17,338 nt of DNA, from the NCBI GenBank assembly GCA_947054185.1, contig CAMRVW010000027.1, positions 1-17,338 of the forward strand, read 5' to 3'. How positions within the stretch are numbered: position 1 is the first letter of the stretch; each line of letters begins with the position of its first letter. Shown one piece after another: positions 1 to 7,295 of this stretch. Under the pieces are notes generated by a model that made no database searches, was not told the DNA's origin, and saw only the letters and a list, made by a program, of their open reading frames with translations. The stretch comes from an uncultured Rikenellaceae bacterium (GTDB lineage Bacteria; Bacteroidota; Bacteroidia; Bacteroidales; Rikenellaceae). The translations under genes and the position numbers were made by a program.

Positions 1-13
1 CGTTTTCCGCTCT

Positions 14-43
14 AAAGGTCCTCGTTGAGGGCCTTTTGCTTTT
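14..43 (+). terminator. Intrinsic terminator of a gene left of the window
   Basis: A 10-bp stem (14-23 with 27-36, one T.G wobble at 19/31) closes on a GTT triloop and is followed by TGCTTTT. This is a typical rho-independent terminator on the plus strand. The gene it ends lies outside the window. Confidence 0.75.
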
Positions 44-461
44 AATGGGTTGGGAGTCAGTTGATTGCGGGAGGTTGGCGGGTGAGGTCGGGCAAAGTCA
101 CACCAGCCATGTCGCCGGCATGGATGGTCAAGACAGGATGATTTTATTCCGCCGCCAAACACAAGAGGAATCATTCCTGTTTATGAAAAAACAGTCCGGC
201 GGGTGGATTATATGATACGATTGTTAGTGGTGTTGGGCAGAGTCGTTTCGACGAGCCGGAAATAGGTGGCATCCTTAATGCAGACAATCAATCCCCGGGC
301 AAATGAGCAAGGCAATTGTCGCCTTGTTATTTGTCACGAGGCTCCTATTCGGGCAGTTAGACTGCCGATTGGGGCTTTCATTCTTGTACAGAAAACGTCT
401 TTGATAAGCTTTTCGGCCTTGTTCGGACGTAAGTGACGGGAGCTTGTCAGATGTCGGCACA
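44..461. other. Intergenic region, no convincing gene
   Basis: I see no credible coding sequence here. The left half (60-300) has short palindromes only, for example CCATG/CATGG arms at about 107-123 and an AGGAAT-type palindrome near 170-180. The right half holds the structured element listed at 304-405. A weak hairpin (CAAGGC 308-313 with GCCTTG 321-326, then TTATTTG) could end a plus-strand transcript. No clear terminator with a U tract is seen for the minus-strand pair that ends at 462. Confidence 0.5.
304..405. repeat. Putative Bacteroidales interspersed structured element
   Basis: The core is a nested hairpin: GGCAGT (352-357) pairs with ACTGCC (361-366) around a TAG loop, and GCTCC (341-345) can pair with GGGGC (371-375) outside it. 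Plus-strand translation from 304 gives a 33-residue peptide beginning MSKAIVALLF, and the minus-strand frames give peptides containing APIGSLTARIGA and SPNRQSNCPNR. From memory, short hypothetical peptides very like all of these recur in Bacteroidales annotations. Recurrence in several frames suggests conserved DNA or RNA rather than a protein. Family assignment is from memory and uncertain. Confidence 0.35.
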
Positions 462-893
462 TCAACAGGGTGTTCGTATGATGCGCTCTCGGTCCGTATC
501 GGCCGTTTGGAGGCAGTCGACGAAGCGGCGTGGCAGCAGGATGTTCTCCATGTCGAGCGCCCGGGCGAAGAGTGGTGCGATCTGCGTAACTGAGTAACCC
601 GCGATGCCGCATCCGACCTCCGTCACGAGAAACGTCAGGTCGGGATGAGTTCGGGCATAGGCGATGAACTCCTCCACATACGGTCGGATGCCGTCGACTG
701 TGCCGACCGTCGTCGGAATGGCATAACACTGCCCCGTGCGTCCGATGCCCTCACCCCATACTGCCCCGAACAGCCGATGGGCATCGCGTGCGGCCCCGCC
801 TCCGTGGAATCCTTGAGCGTTGCTGCCGAAGACGAAGATTTCGTTGGCTTGGAGCGATTCGATTCGCTCCGGCGAAAAACGTGTTTTGCTCAT
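462..893 (-). CDS. Macro-domain-like protein (A1S_2505-type)
   Basis: A 143-residue protein of the macro-like family often called A1S_2505 phage-protein homologue. Residues 17-33 (NEIFVFGSNAQGFHGGG) and 34-61 form the phosphate/ribose-binding signature, with a second glycine-rich loop at 92-100 (EVGCGIAGY). Macro domains bind or hydrolyse ADP-ribose-type ligands, but the substrate of this branch is unknown to me. There is no signal peptide, so it is expected to be cytoplasmic. Its ATG overlaps the stop of the upstream gene (ATGA, 890-893), so the two are translationally coupled. The family is common in prophages and accessory regions; no other phage gene is visible here. Confidence 0.8.
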   Translation of the reverse strand: MSKTRFSPERIESLQANEIFVFGSNAQGFHGGGAARDAHRLFGAVWGEGIGRTGQCYAIPTTVGTVDGIRPYVEEFIAYARTHPDLTFLVTEVGCGIAGYSVTQIAPLFARALDMENILLPRRFVDCLQTADTDRERIIRTPC

Positions 894-1390
894 TGTGCAT
901 TGATTTTATAGTACGTAATTCCTTTATCTGTCTGCTTGGCAATAGAAAGCAATCCGAGCCTGTATAGAGTGGAGAGACTCTTTCTCCATGCACTTGCCGG
1001 AGGCTCTTCTCCCGTATAACGGGCCAAATGTGCGGCACCGACACCGCAAGGACATCGACGCTGAAGTCCTGCCACGAGAATATAGGCCGCCGTCTGTGTG
1101 ACTGTCAGTCCCATTGTCTCGGCTGTCTCTTGCAGCTCTGTGCAGAAATCGAAACGGTCGAGTGCCGCGACTCCGCCGCATCTTTTCAGCAGGTAAAACA
1201 TCGCCGAGGGCTCGAGGCCTCGGGACTCCTCATGCGGCTGTAACCTGCGGTCAGTCAGCTCTATGTCATTGCGGTTCTCTTTGATTGACTTTTGCCGCAC
1301 TTTATGTCCTCTCTTGCGGATGTCGCGGGCAATTTCACCTTCAATCTGCCGGCTCTGCTCGCACAGATAGTCTGCCATTCCTTTTGCCAT
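890..1390 (-). CDS. Unrecognised protein with possible C-terminal winged helix
   Basis: A 166-residue protein I do not recognise. The first 60 residues are highly charged and probably helical, rich in Lys, Arg and Glu. Residues about 62-112 look like a helical bundle (FYLLKRCGGVAALDRFDF onward). Residues about 118-165 read like a winged-helix DNA-binding unit: a helix, a recognition-type helix (AWRKSLSTLYRLGLL), then a beta hairpin (SIAKQTDKGITYYKI). There are four Cys (10, 71, 83, 113) plus C115, but no clear zinc motif. It overlaps the macro-like gene by four bases and precedes it in the transcript. Speculatively, it could be the regulator or partner of that gene. DNA binding is inferred from shape only. 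Confidence 0.65.
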   Translation of the reverse strand: MAKGMADYLCEQSRQIEGEIARDIRKRGHKVRQKSIKENRNDIELTDRRLQPHEESRGLEPSAMFYLLKRCGGVAALDRFDFCTELQETAETMGLTVTQTAAYILVAGLQRRCPCGVGAAHLARYTGEEPPASAWRKSLSTLYRLGLLSIAKQTDKGITYYKINAQ

Positions 1391-1582
1391 AGCTCTGTTT
1401 CGTTTTTAGTTGCTGTTTTGCTTTTCTGTTTCGTCTGTTGCGCTCGTTTTTAGCTTCGGAAAATAGCGCCTGAAAATCTTGTCAATCGCCATTTTTTTAC
1501 ATCTCAAAAAAGCGGATAACTTGTCTTATGTTGTTGATTGTGATATTGTTATTGTTGGTTTCTTTTCGGCTTTTTGTTATAT

Positions 1583-1614
1583 TAAAGATAATGAAAATTT
1601 GACAGTCAGACAAC
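1583..1614 (-). promoter_or_regulatory. Candidate Bacteroidales-type promoter for the 890-1390 / 462-893 pair
   Basis: On the minus strand, GTTG (plus 1611-1614) is followed after 20 bases by TATCTTTA (plus 1583-1590), one base off the TAnnTTTG -7 element. Transcription would start near 1575, leaving a leader of about 185 bases before the ATG at 1390. The spacing is good and the match imperfect. Confidence 0.35.
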
Positions 1615-1861
1615 TTTTTTGAGGTCTTTTTCATGATATTCGGCATTTATGCACCTGTTTTGTCTCTCGCTGAGGAGCATATTCAGGCCAACCGGAGTTG
1701 CCGGGAACAAATAAGCGATTCTTAAGACAAAATCACCGGTGTGCAATTTTTTTGCGAATATAACATGTTGTCAATAAGTGATATGACGGGGGTAATGATA
1801 AAAATCAACCGATTTATTTTGCATATAGAGTAAACGGCAGGCGAAAATGGGCAGCTGACAT

Positions 1862-1896
1862 GACCATGTGCGGCATACATGGTCGGATGCTTTTTT
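1862..1896 (+). terminator. Orphan terminator-like hairpin
   Basis: GACCATGT (1862-1869) pairs perfectly with ACATGGTC (1877-1884) around a 7-base loop. T6 follows at 1891-1896, six bases after the stem. No plus-strand gene precedes it, so it may end an unannotated small transcript, or it may be chance. The 6-base gap before the T run weakens the call. Confidence 0.3.
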
Positions 1897-2045
1897 GGGC
1901 GAGTGATATAGGTCGTGTGGCGCGGTTATTTTCTGCGGAAAGGCATGAAAGCCAAGGCGGAAAATGTGAAAAATCAGGGCGAAAGGCATGCAAGGCAGTG
2001 AGCGAATGCCACCGTCCATATTATTTTCGCATGAACCGGAAAGAG

Positions 2046-2077
2046 GCCGGCCCGAAGATATAACTCTTCGGGCCGGC
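2046..2077 (-). terminator. Terminator of the lipoprotein gene
   Basis: A perfect 13-bp inverted repeat (2046-2058 with 2065-2077) encloses a 6-base loop and lies 24 bases beyond the lipoprotein stop. On the minus strand it is followed by CTCTTTCC, a weak U tract. The stem GCCGGCCCGAAGA is strong. Confidence 0.7.
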
Positions 2078-2101
2078 TGTTGCAGGAATGGTTACGGAGG
2101 G

Positions 2102-2950
2102 TTAGTATGTTATTATGAATGGGACGTGAATGGCGGCGTAATTGCCTTGTCCTAATGTTGTTATCAGTTGCAGGAAATAGGTGGTGCCTGAGTTGAGCTT
2201 GGCGGGACTGTATATTGATATGTGTTGTGACTCGTCAGACGTGCCGGGGTTTTGTGCTCCGACACTGATAATGACATCTTTGTGCTCTTTCCAATGGCTT
2301 TTACCGTTTTCGGGGTCTATTTGGGTGTCGCTGTAAGTGCCTGCATATATGGCGTGATTGTCAGGCAGATATGATATGCCCAACTCGTCGTATGCTTTTT
2401 TTACGTCTATGACGAGTTTGGATGTCAACTCAGACCTTTTATATGTCTGCACCGGATATTCGAAGCATTGTTGCGCCAGCGGTTCGCACAAAAAGTTGAA
2501 AGGTGTAAGGCTTTTTGTTGTTTGGTCATAGTAAATGAAGGCTTCGTTGTAATCGACAGACATATTGCCTGTTGCATCGTAAGCCACCGTGAGTATGTAC
2601 TCTTGTGGTTGGTCGGTCTCGGCAACGGCGGTAACCTTCAGGCCGTTTGCCGGGGCGTCTGTCTCTTGCTCGGAGCCGGTATCGTCCCAGTCAAACACAA
2701 AGTTTGAGCAGCTTACCGACGGGGCGAGTATCGTGAAGTCTTGTGCGGTGGGTGTCGACTTGAGGCCGGTCATGTGCACCGGTATCTCGAAAGAGCCTTT
2801 GGACACAAAGGAGACAAGGGGCTTGTCGTTTTTTATGGACAAGGTGATCTTGGGGGTGTCGGGCTCGTTTTCTTTGTCGTCATTGCCGCACGAGGCAACC
2901 GACACTGCCAGCATCACGAGCATTGCAGTCGATGTGAGGAGTCTGTTCAT
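2102..2950 (-). CDS. Surface lipoprotein, unrecognised family
   Basis: I take the ATG at 2950 rather than one 13 codons upstream (2989), because it starts directly with a signal peptide (MNRLLTSTAMLVMLAVSVASC) whose Cys21 is followed by GNDDKENEP. That is a SpII lipobox with an acidic stretch after the Cys, typical of lipoproteins sent to the outer leaflet in Bacteroidetes. The mature protein is about 262 residues, mainly beta by composition. Residues about 28-150 look like an immunoglobulin-like segment and the C-terminal half contains IYSPAKLNSGTTYFLQL. I cannot name the family. It is divergent from the toxin pair and single in its transcript; a role in surface binding is only a guess. Confidence 0.8.
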   Translation of the reverse strand: MNRLLTSTAMLVMLAVSVASCGNDDKENEPDTPKITLSIKNDKPLVSFVSKGSFEIPVHMTGLKSTPTAQDFTILAPSVSCSNFVFDWDDTGSEQETDAPANGLKVTAVAETDQPQEYILTVAYDATGNMSVDYNEAFIYYDQTTKSLTPFNFLCEPLAQQCFEYPVQTYKRSELTSKLVIDVKKAYDELGISYLPDNHAIYAGTYSDTQIDPENGKSHWKEHKDVIISVGAQNPGTSDESQHISIYSPAKLNSGTTYFLQLITTLGQGNYAAIHVPFIITY

Positions 2951-3032
2951 AAGGTGGTTGTTTTTGTGATTAGTGTGTGTCGGCCTCATTGCCGAGGCCT
3001 TGGGGTATGTTTCGGCGTAAAGGTCATCATTG

Positions 3033-3040
3033 CAAATATA
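3033..3040 (-). promoter_or_regulatory. -7 element, lipoprotein promoter
   Basis: On the minus strand this reads TATATTTG, a perfect TAnnTTTG. The -33 region, expected near plus 3061, has no good TTTG. A start near 3026 would give a leader of about 75 bases. Confidence 0.4.
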
Positions 3041-3122
3041 CTCTTTTTATGGAGATGCAGATGCCGGGCACGAAAAATCGTAACACCTGTTACTATTATC
3101 GTAAAATCCTTACCAATGCTTT

Positions 3123-3155
3123 TTTGCCTTTGCATAAAGTCGGCATGTATATTTG
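3123..3155 (+). promoter_or_regulatory. Candidate promoter of the PMT-like toxin pair
   Basis: TTTG (3123-3126), a 21-base spacer and TATATTTG (3148-3155) match the Bacteroidetes sigma-ABfr promoter (TTTG / TAnnTTTG) exactly. Transcription would start near 3162 and leave a leader of about 245 bases before the ATG at 3406. That is long enough to hold post-transcriptional control. No better match lies closer to the start codon. Confidence 0.55.
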
Positions 3156-3405
3156 TGCCGAATGGTTTGGTGTGCCCGGCAAGCGGACAGGATATCCCGT
3201 CCCGCCGTATTAGTCTCACTGTGAATTATTGACAGTATGATCTATTTGTCGCTATGGCAAATTTCGTGTTTGGGGCAGGTGGAGATGTTGTGCGGTCGGC
3301 AGGGTTGTTTCATTGGCGCTGTGGGTCGGCCTGACCGTTGTCATGGCGAGCATCTGTTTGGAGGTGTTGCCATGGTTTTGTTTCTAACTTGAATATTATA
3401 GTTTT

Positions 3406-6400
3406 ATGGATTTGTCATCTGACTATTACCCGTTTCGTGAGGTGAACGGGAAAGATGCCGATTTGATTTTTCGTGAGCTTAACACGAACGAGACCTATCG
3501 GCAAATCAAAGACGGCACATGGAAAGAGGTCTTCGTCAATATTTTCGGCATCATGCTGAGCGAGATGCCCGATGTGCGTGCCGTGGCCAACCGCATACTG
3601 CATGACGGAATGGCAAAAAAGGGCGTTAAGGTCGATCCCGAAAAGGTATATATGAATACTTTCGGCAGCAGTATGTATGTATATGGCAGCGGCGTCTATC
3701 ACAAGGAAGACTCGCTGATAGAGTCTTACCGGCTTACCGATGCGGCGTTGATGAACTATTTTTACGCCAATTATGCCGATGACTGGGACGTTTTGGGCCT
3801 TTATACCAGCATAGGCATATATAATGTGGGCAAGGAGGGGCGTTATGAACCTTCTCAGCCCAGTTTCGGCAATGGATGGGGCCCCACCTCGGCCGTCTGT
3901 ACGGCCAATGTGCCGGCCGACGTGCTCTATTACAGCGACCTTCACACTGCCTATGTGGCCGAATACAATAAGTTTTGGGGCAAGTACAACAACGAGTATC
4001 GCGACATGATTGCCGATCTCTTCTTGGGTGCGGCGGTTCAGCAATACAAGGCCAAGTTGTTGTCGGAGCTCGGTTTTAACATCGTGCGCAAGGTTTACGG
4101 CAAGCAGGCCGGAGTCAAGACCTATTTCTTTAATGTCGCCACATACAATGCCACCGACGTCATAGTAATGGTTACAACCGATGGCCCCAAAGACCACACC
4201 GTTCTTTATATTCCGGGCGCGCTGACCCCCTTTATAGAGTTTGAAAATTTCACGCAGATGCGAAAGTGGCTGATGAACAATCTTGCCGACCCTGTGGCCA
4301 AGACGGCGTTTCTCAAACATTTTTCCATCTATCTGCGTCAGGACGGCATCACATATTCGGGGGTGGACACATATATAAACAAGATGTTGAGCAATGAATG
4401 GAGCCCGCAGGATTATATCATGCAGAAGCCCTATTTGTTGCCGTATGACAAGGTGTTCGACGCAATTCGCGACAGGATCAAAGGTGTGATGCTCGACGAT
4501 GCCAACCGCGAGATAAACTCCAATTCAGAGGTCTTCAGCGACTATATCATCAATTTCTTCGAGACCTTCATCTCGCATCTTTTCTTCATGGATATGCTCA
4601 TGCCCGAGATAGGCATACCCATCAACATGGCGCTGTCGGCCACTGTGTTAGGTCTGAGTGCCAATCTGATTGTCAACGGCGATACTTTGAGCAAGCGTCT
4701 TGACGGTGTCGGTTCGCTTGTTTCATCGTCGGTATATATTGTGCTGAACCTTGTGCCGGTGCTTATAGGGGTGGGCCTTGCCTATAAGGGGTTCAGGCGT
4801 CCTAACGCACAGATCCCTGCCCATGCCGACGAGGCGACCGTCATGCAACGCCGGTTCCTCTTGGAAAGCCAGGAGGCCCTGAATGCCATTCAGCCCGGCG
4901 AGAAACCCTATGTGGTGCACACGTGGGATGGCAGAAGCATTTCATTGGTGCGTCTGGCCGACGGACACAAGCCGTTGTCGGTGATATCCAACATTGGCGG
5001 TAACGCCTATGTGCGCCTCAACCCCATGACACTCGATGAGTTGGCGGGTGAGGGTATGGTGTTTGAGATGCTCGCGCTCCCCAGCAACAAGCGCATATAT
5101 GTGTCTAACTCCCGTTTGCTCGGCGGGGCGCCTTACAGCCCGTTCGAGAGTGTATTCGAAGAGGTGTGGCCGGTTGAGGTACTGAAGAAGAAGGCCGATA
5201 AACTGGGTCTGTCCGATTCCAAGTATGTGACAATCAAAGAGAAACTGGCTAAAATGCATGCCAGCGTCGATTTCGATACCAAACAGCAGATTGCTCATGA
5301 GTTGTACTTCCTTTTGAGAGATTATGAGGAGACCTATCCGCGTGCACTGCGCAAGAGTGTGTTGACCGAGCTTAAGATACAGCTGAGGGAGGCTCTTTAT
5401 GATGATGAGGTCGAATTTATGGGCAAGGCCTTGTTGGGCGAAAAGGAAAACTTTCACCATACGGTTTCAAGCAAGATATATATGATCTCCATCTCTGAAC
5501 GTTTGGGTGAGTTACGTCCGGGAATCACCGAGGCCATGATTAAGTTTGCCAAGGCAGATCCCGTTCTGTCAATAAACAAGTTGTCGACGGAGTTTTTGGG
5601 CGATATTCCCACGGGGCTCCCTTTCACGGTCAAATATGCGATTGACGATTTGACGTCGTTCAATAACCTGCAGTTGCAGTATTTCAACAATGCCGTCTAT
5701 AAAGATGCGACCGTGGCTGTGACTAGCAACAAAGAGGCGTTCATTTATTCGCTGAAAGAGTCGCAGCGCATAGGCATGCTTCCCAATTGCTGGCTTCCCG
5801 AGGATGGCAATGTGCTCTATATCGGTCACACGTTCGACGAGATTGAACGAACCGTAACCATCTATTCATGTTCTCCCGAGACAAGGTATGGGGCGCATCC
5901 CTTTATGGTTCTTAATATGCTGAAAGGTCTTTTGTCTGACAATGGCTCCAACGAGATGCTGAAGATGTTTGGCACGGAAGAGTATTTCAATGCCCTGGTG
6001 TCTAAGCGTGTGACTTATATGAAAGATGCTTACCAGCTGTCGGCCTATTCTCTCGACTATAAGTATGACAGGGATGTGGACGCTATTTTTAACGGTAAGT
6101 TTGACAGTTCGTTGTCTGAGCAGGAGCGTCTGGGTATGTTGATGGACAAGACCGACGGTACGATATTTCGCAACGAACCTCGCGACATAGAGTATCTTAA
6201 CCGCAAACTTGACTTCTTCATAGGCAAGGGCGTGACGCACATTGGGTTGACCGATTTTTTCGCCGATGTGGAACAGACCCAGATAGACGATTTTCTCAAA
6301 GACGGCATTATGACCACCAATATGGGTGCCACCATATTGTCGCTTGACAAAGGCGATCCCAACGGACCATTATACAGGCTTATGATGTCGGCATACCGGA

Positions 6401-7272
6401 AAGGGCTTAAAGTGGTGGCATTGGGTGAGAGCGATATCGTTCCCAAGCATGTGATGAGCCCTTATGCCAATATTTACGTGAAGAGCCTTGCGAACAGAAA
6501 TGCCATACAGCTGCTTAAAGACAAGAAGTATGTGGTTGTGGCGCATTCGTTGCTTGCCAACACCGAGGTGGGCTTGCGAGAGGGGGTGCCCGGGTTGGCG
6601 CAACAGCTCAAGGCACCTGCCGTTTATACCAACAATCCCGAGTTGGGATTGAATTTTTTGCCTGAGATCAAAAATAAGAGGGCCGGCATGTACATACAGT
6701 TGCCTTACTGGGTCTCTATAGCACCTCCTGAAGGACGTTTCATGGGGTGGAAAAAGTATGGCGACGGCTTCCATTTCGTTTCGCCGGCCCAAAGGGAGGC
6801 TCTTGTATTCGGTCGCATAACCGAAGATCTGGAAGGATTCAAAAAAGAGTTTTATGAGATACGCGAGGAGGCCTTGAAGCATCAGAAAGCACAGATAGGC
6901 ATGTGTGACAAGGTTGCCGCCAAGGTGCAGGGCGTTTTGTCGTCAATGGGCAAACGTGTCGGTTACGGCCGAACGTTGGCATGGTGGACAAAAGACACCG
7001 ACGGCAGCCTGATCAACAATGTGCACACGGCGCCGACGGTGTTTATAAGAGACCAGGAGTATGTTGTCGACGCATCACATCTGCAATTCCGTCACGAATT
7101 GAACGACGAGGGCGTGATGATATTGCCGCCTGACGACTGGGCCGATGAGATTCTGAATCGAGTTAAAGCCTCAAACGCTTTCATGGCCAACAGGTCGATA
7201 TACGGAAACAGCCTCTGGTCGTTCCGCTCGCCCTATTTCACCAAGCCCCGTTCGCGTAAGATACCCGGATAA
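3406..7272 (+). CDS. PMT-like dermonecrotic toxin, catalytic triad intact (ToxL1)
   Basis: A 1288-residue full-length relative of Pasteurella multocida toxin (PMT, 1285 residues), which deamidates a Gln of Galpha proteins in host cytosol. The binding region is N-terminal (FRELN..TWKEVFVNIFG at 22-50; VLYIPGALTPFIEFEN at about 267-284). Residues 385-460 hold two hydrophobic helices with GIPINMALSATVLGLSANL at 403-421, matching the PMT translocation helices. A four-helix segment near 607-670 matches the C1 membrane-localisation domain. C2 spans about 720-1105. The C-terminal C3 domain has Cys1167, His1207 and Asp1222, spaced 40 and 15 like PMT C1165/H1205/D1220, and keeps DASHLQF after the Asp and a final FTKPR. 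The Cys six residues upstream, half of PMT's regulatory disulfide, is Lys1161. There is no signal peptide, as in PMT. It lies 23 bases upstream of its paralogue. The family is near certain; activity and target are inferred. Confidence 0.95.
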   Translation: MDLSSDYYPFREVNGKDADLIFRELNTNETYRQIKDGTWKEVFVNIFGIMLSEMPDVRAVANRILHDGMAKKGVKVDPEKVYMNTFGSSMYVYGSGVYHKEDSLIESYRLTDAALMNYFYANYADDWDVLGLYTSIGIYNVGKEGRYEPSQPSFGNGWGPTSAVCTANVPADVLYYSDLHTAYVAEYNKFWGKYNNEYRDMIADLFLGAAVQQYKAKLLSELGFNIVRKVYGKQAGVKTYFFNVATYNATDVIVMVTTDGPKDHTVLYIPGALTPFIEFENFTQMRKWLMNNLADPVAKTAFLKHFSIYLRQDGITYSGVDTYINKMLSNEWSPQDYIMQKPYLLPYDKVFDAIRDRIKGVMLDDANREINSNSEVFSDYIINFFETFISHLFFMDMLMPEIGIPINMALSATVLGLSANLIVNGDTLSKRLDGVGSLVSSSVYIVLNLVPVLIGVGLAYKGFRRPNAQIPAHADEATVMQRRFLLESQEALNAIQPGEKPYVVHTWDGRSISLVRLADGHKPLSVISNIGGNAYVRLNPMTLDELAGEGMVFEMLALPSNKRIYVSNSRLLGGAPYSPFESVFEEVWPVEVLKKKADKLGLSDSKYVTIKEKLAKMHASVDFDTKQQIAHELYFLLRDYEETYPRALRKSVLTELKIQLREALYDDEVEFMGKALLGEKENFHHTVSSKIYMISISERLGELRPGITEAMIKFAKADPVLSINKLSTEFLGDIPTGLPFTVKYAIDDLTSFNNLQLQYFNNAVYKDATVAVTSNKEAFIYSLKESQRIGMLPNCWLPEDGNVLYIGHTFDEIERTVTIYSCSPETRYGAHPFMVLNMLKGLLSDNGSNEMLKMFGTEEYFNALVSKRVTYMKDAYQLSAYSLDYKYDRDVDAIFNGKFDSSLSEQERLGMLMDKTDGTIFRNEPRDIEYLNRKLDFFIGKGVTHIGLTDFFADVEQTQIDDFLKDGIMTTNMGATILSLDKGDPNGPLYRLMMSAYRKGLKVVALGESDIVPKHVMSPYANIYVKSLANRNAIQLLKDKKYVVVAHSLLANTEVGLREGVPGLAQQLKAPAVYTNNPELGLNFLPEIKNKRAGMYIQLPYWVSIAPPEGRFMGWKKYGDGFHFVSPAQREALVFGRITEDLEGFKKEFYEIREEALKHQKAQIGMCDKVAAKVQGVLSSMGKRVGYGRTLAWWTKDTDGSLINNVHTAPTVFIRDQEYVVDASHLQFRHELNDEGVMILPPDDWADEILNRVKASNAFMANRSIYGNSLWSFRSPYFTKPRSRKIPG

Positions 7273-7295
7273 ATAATGTCAAATCAAGTGTAATT

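Larger units (their letters stand above)
1391..2101. other. 711-base AT-rich gap, no convincing gene
   Basis: Open frames of 67-82 codons exist on both strands at 1771-2063, but their composition does not look protein-like and no family is recognised. The region contains the candidate minus-strand promoter at 1583-1614, a hairpin with a T6 run at 1862-1896, and the lipoprotein terminator at 2046-2077. A small RNA is possible. Confidence 0.5.
2951..3405. other. Divergent intergenic region upstream of lipoprotein and toxin genes
   Basis: This 455-base stretch carries promoters pointing both ways (3033-3040 minus, 3123-3155 plus). A short hairpin (GGCCTC 2982-2987 with GAGGCC 2994-2999) lies in the lipoprotein leader. 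The toxin leader, roughly 3162-3405, is long. Frames of 77-163 codons across it are interleaved on both strands and look spurious. Two tiny frames end just before the toxin start (3343-3387 and 3372-3392) and could be leader peptides, without further support. Confidence 0.5.

Noticed and set aside
1771..2063. Frames of 67-82 codons in the gap before the lipoprotein
   Set aside because: Overlapping on both strands, unusual composition, no start context and crossing the terminator hairpin.
3229..3248. Alternative toxin promoter with TCTATTTG at 3241-3248
   Set aside because: One base off the -7 element, and the nearest TTG is only 9 bases upstream, too close for a -33 box.
3343..3392. Tiny leader peptides before ToxL1 (14 and 6 codons)
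   Set aside because: Very short frames occur by chance, and there is no attenuator-like pairing to support them.
3415..4320. 301-codon open frame antisense to ToxL1
   Set aside because: It is a shadow of the toxin frame; composition is not protein-like and the plus strand carries clear PMT homology.
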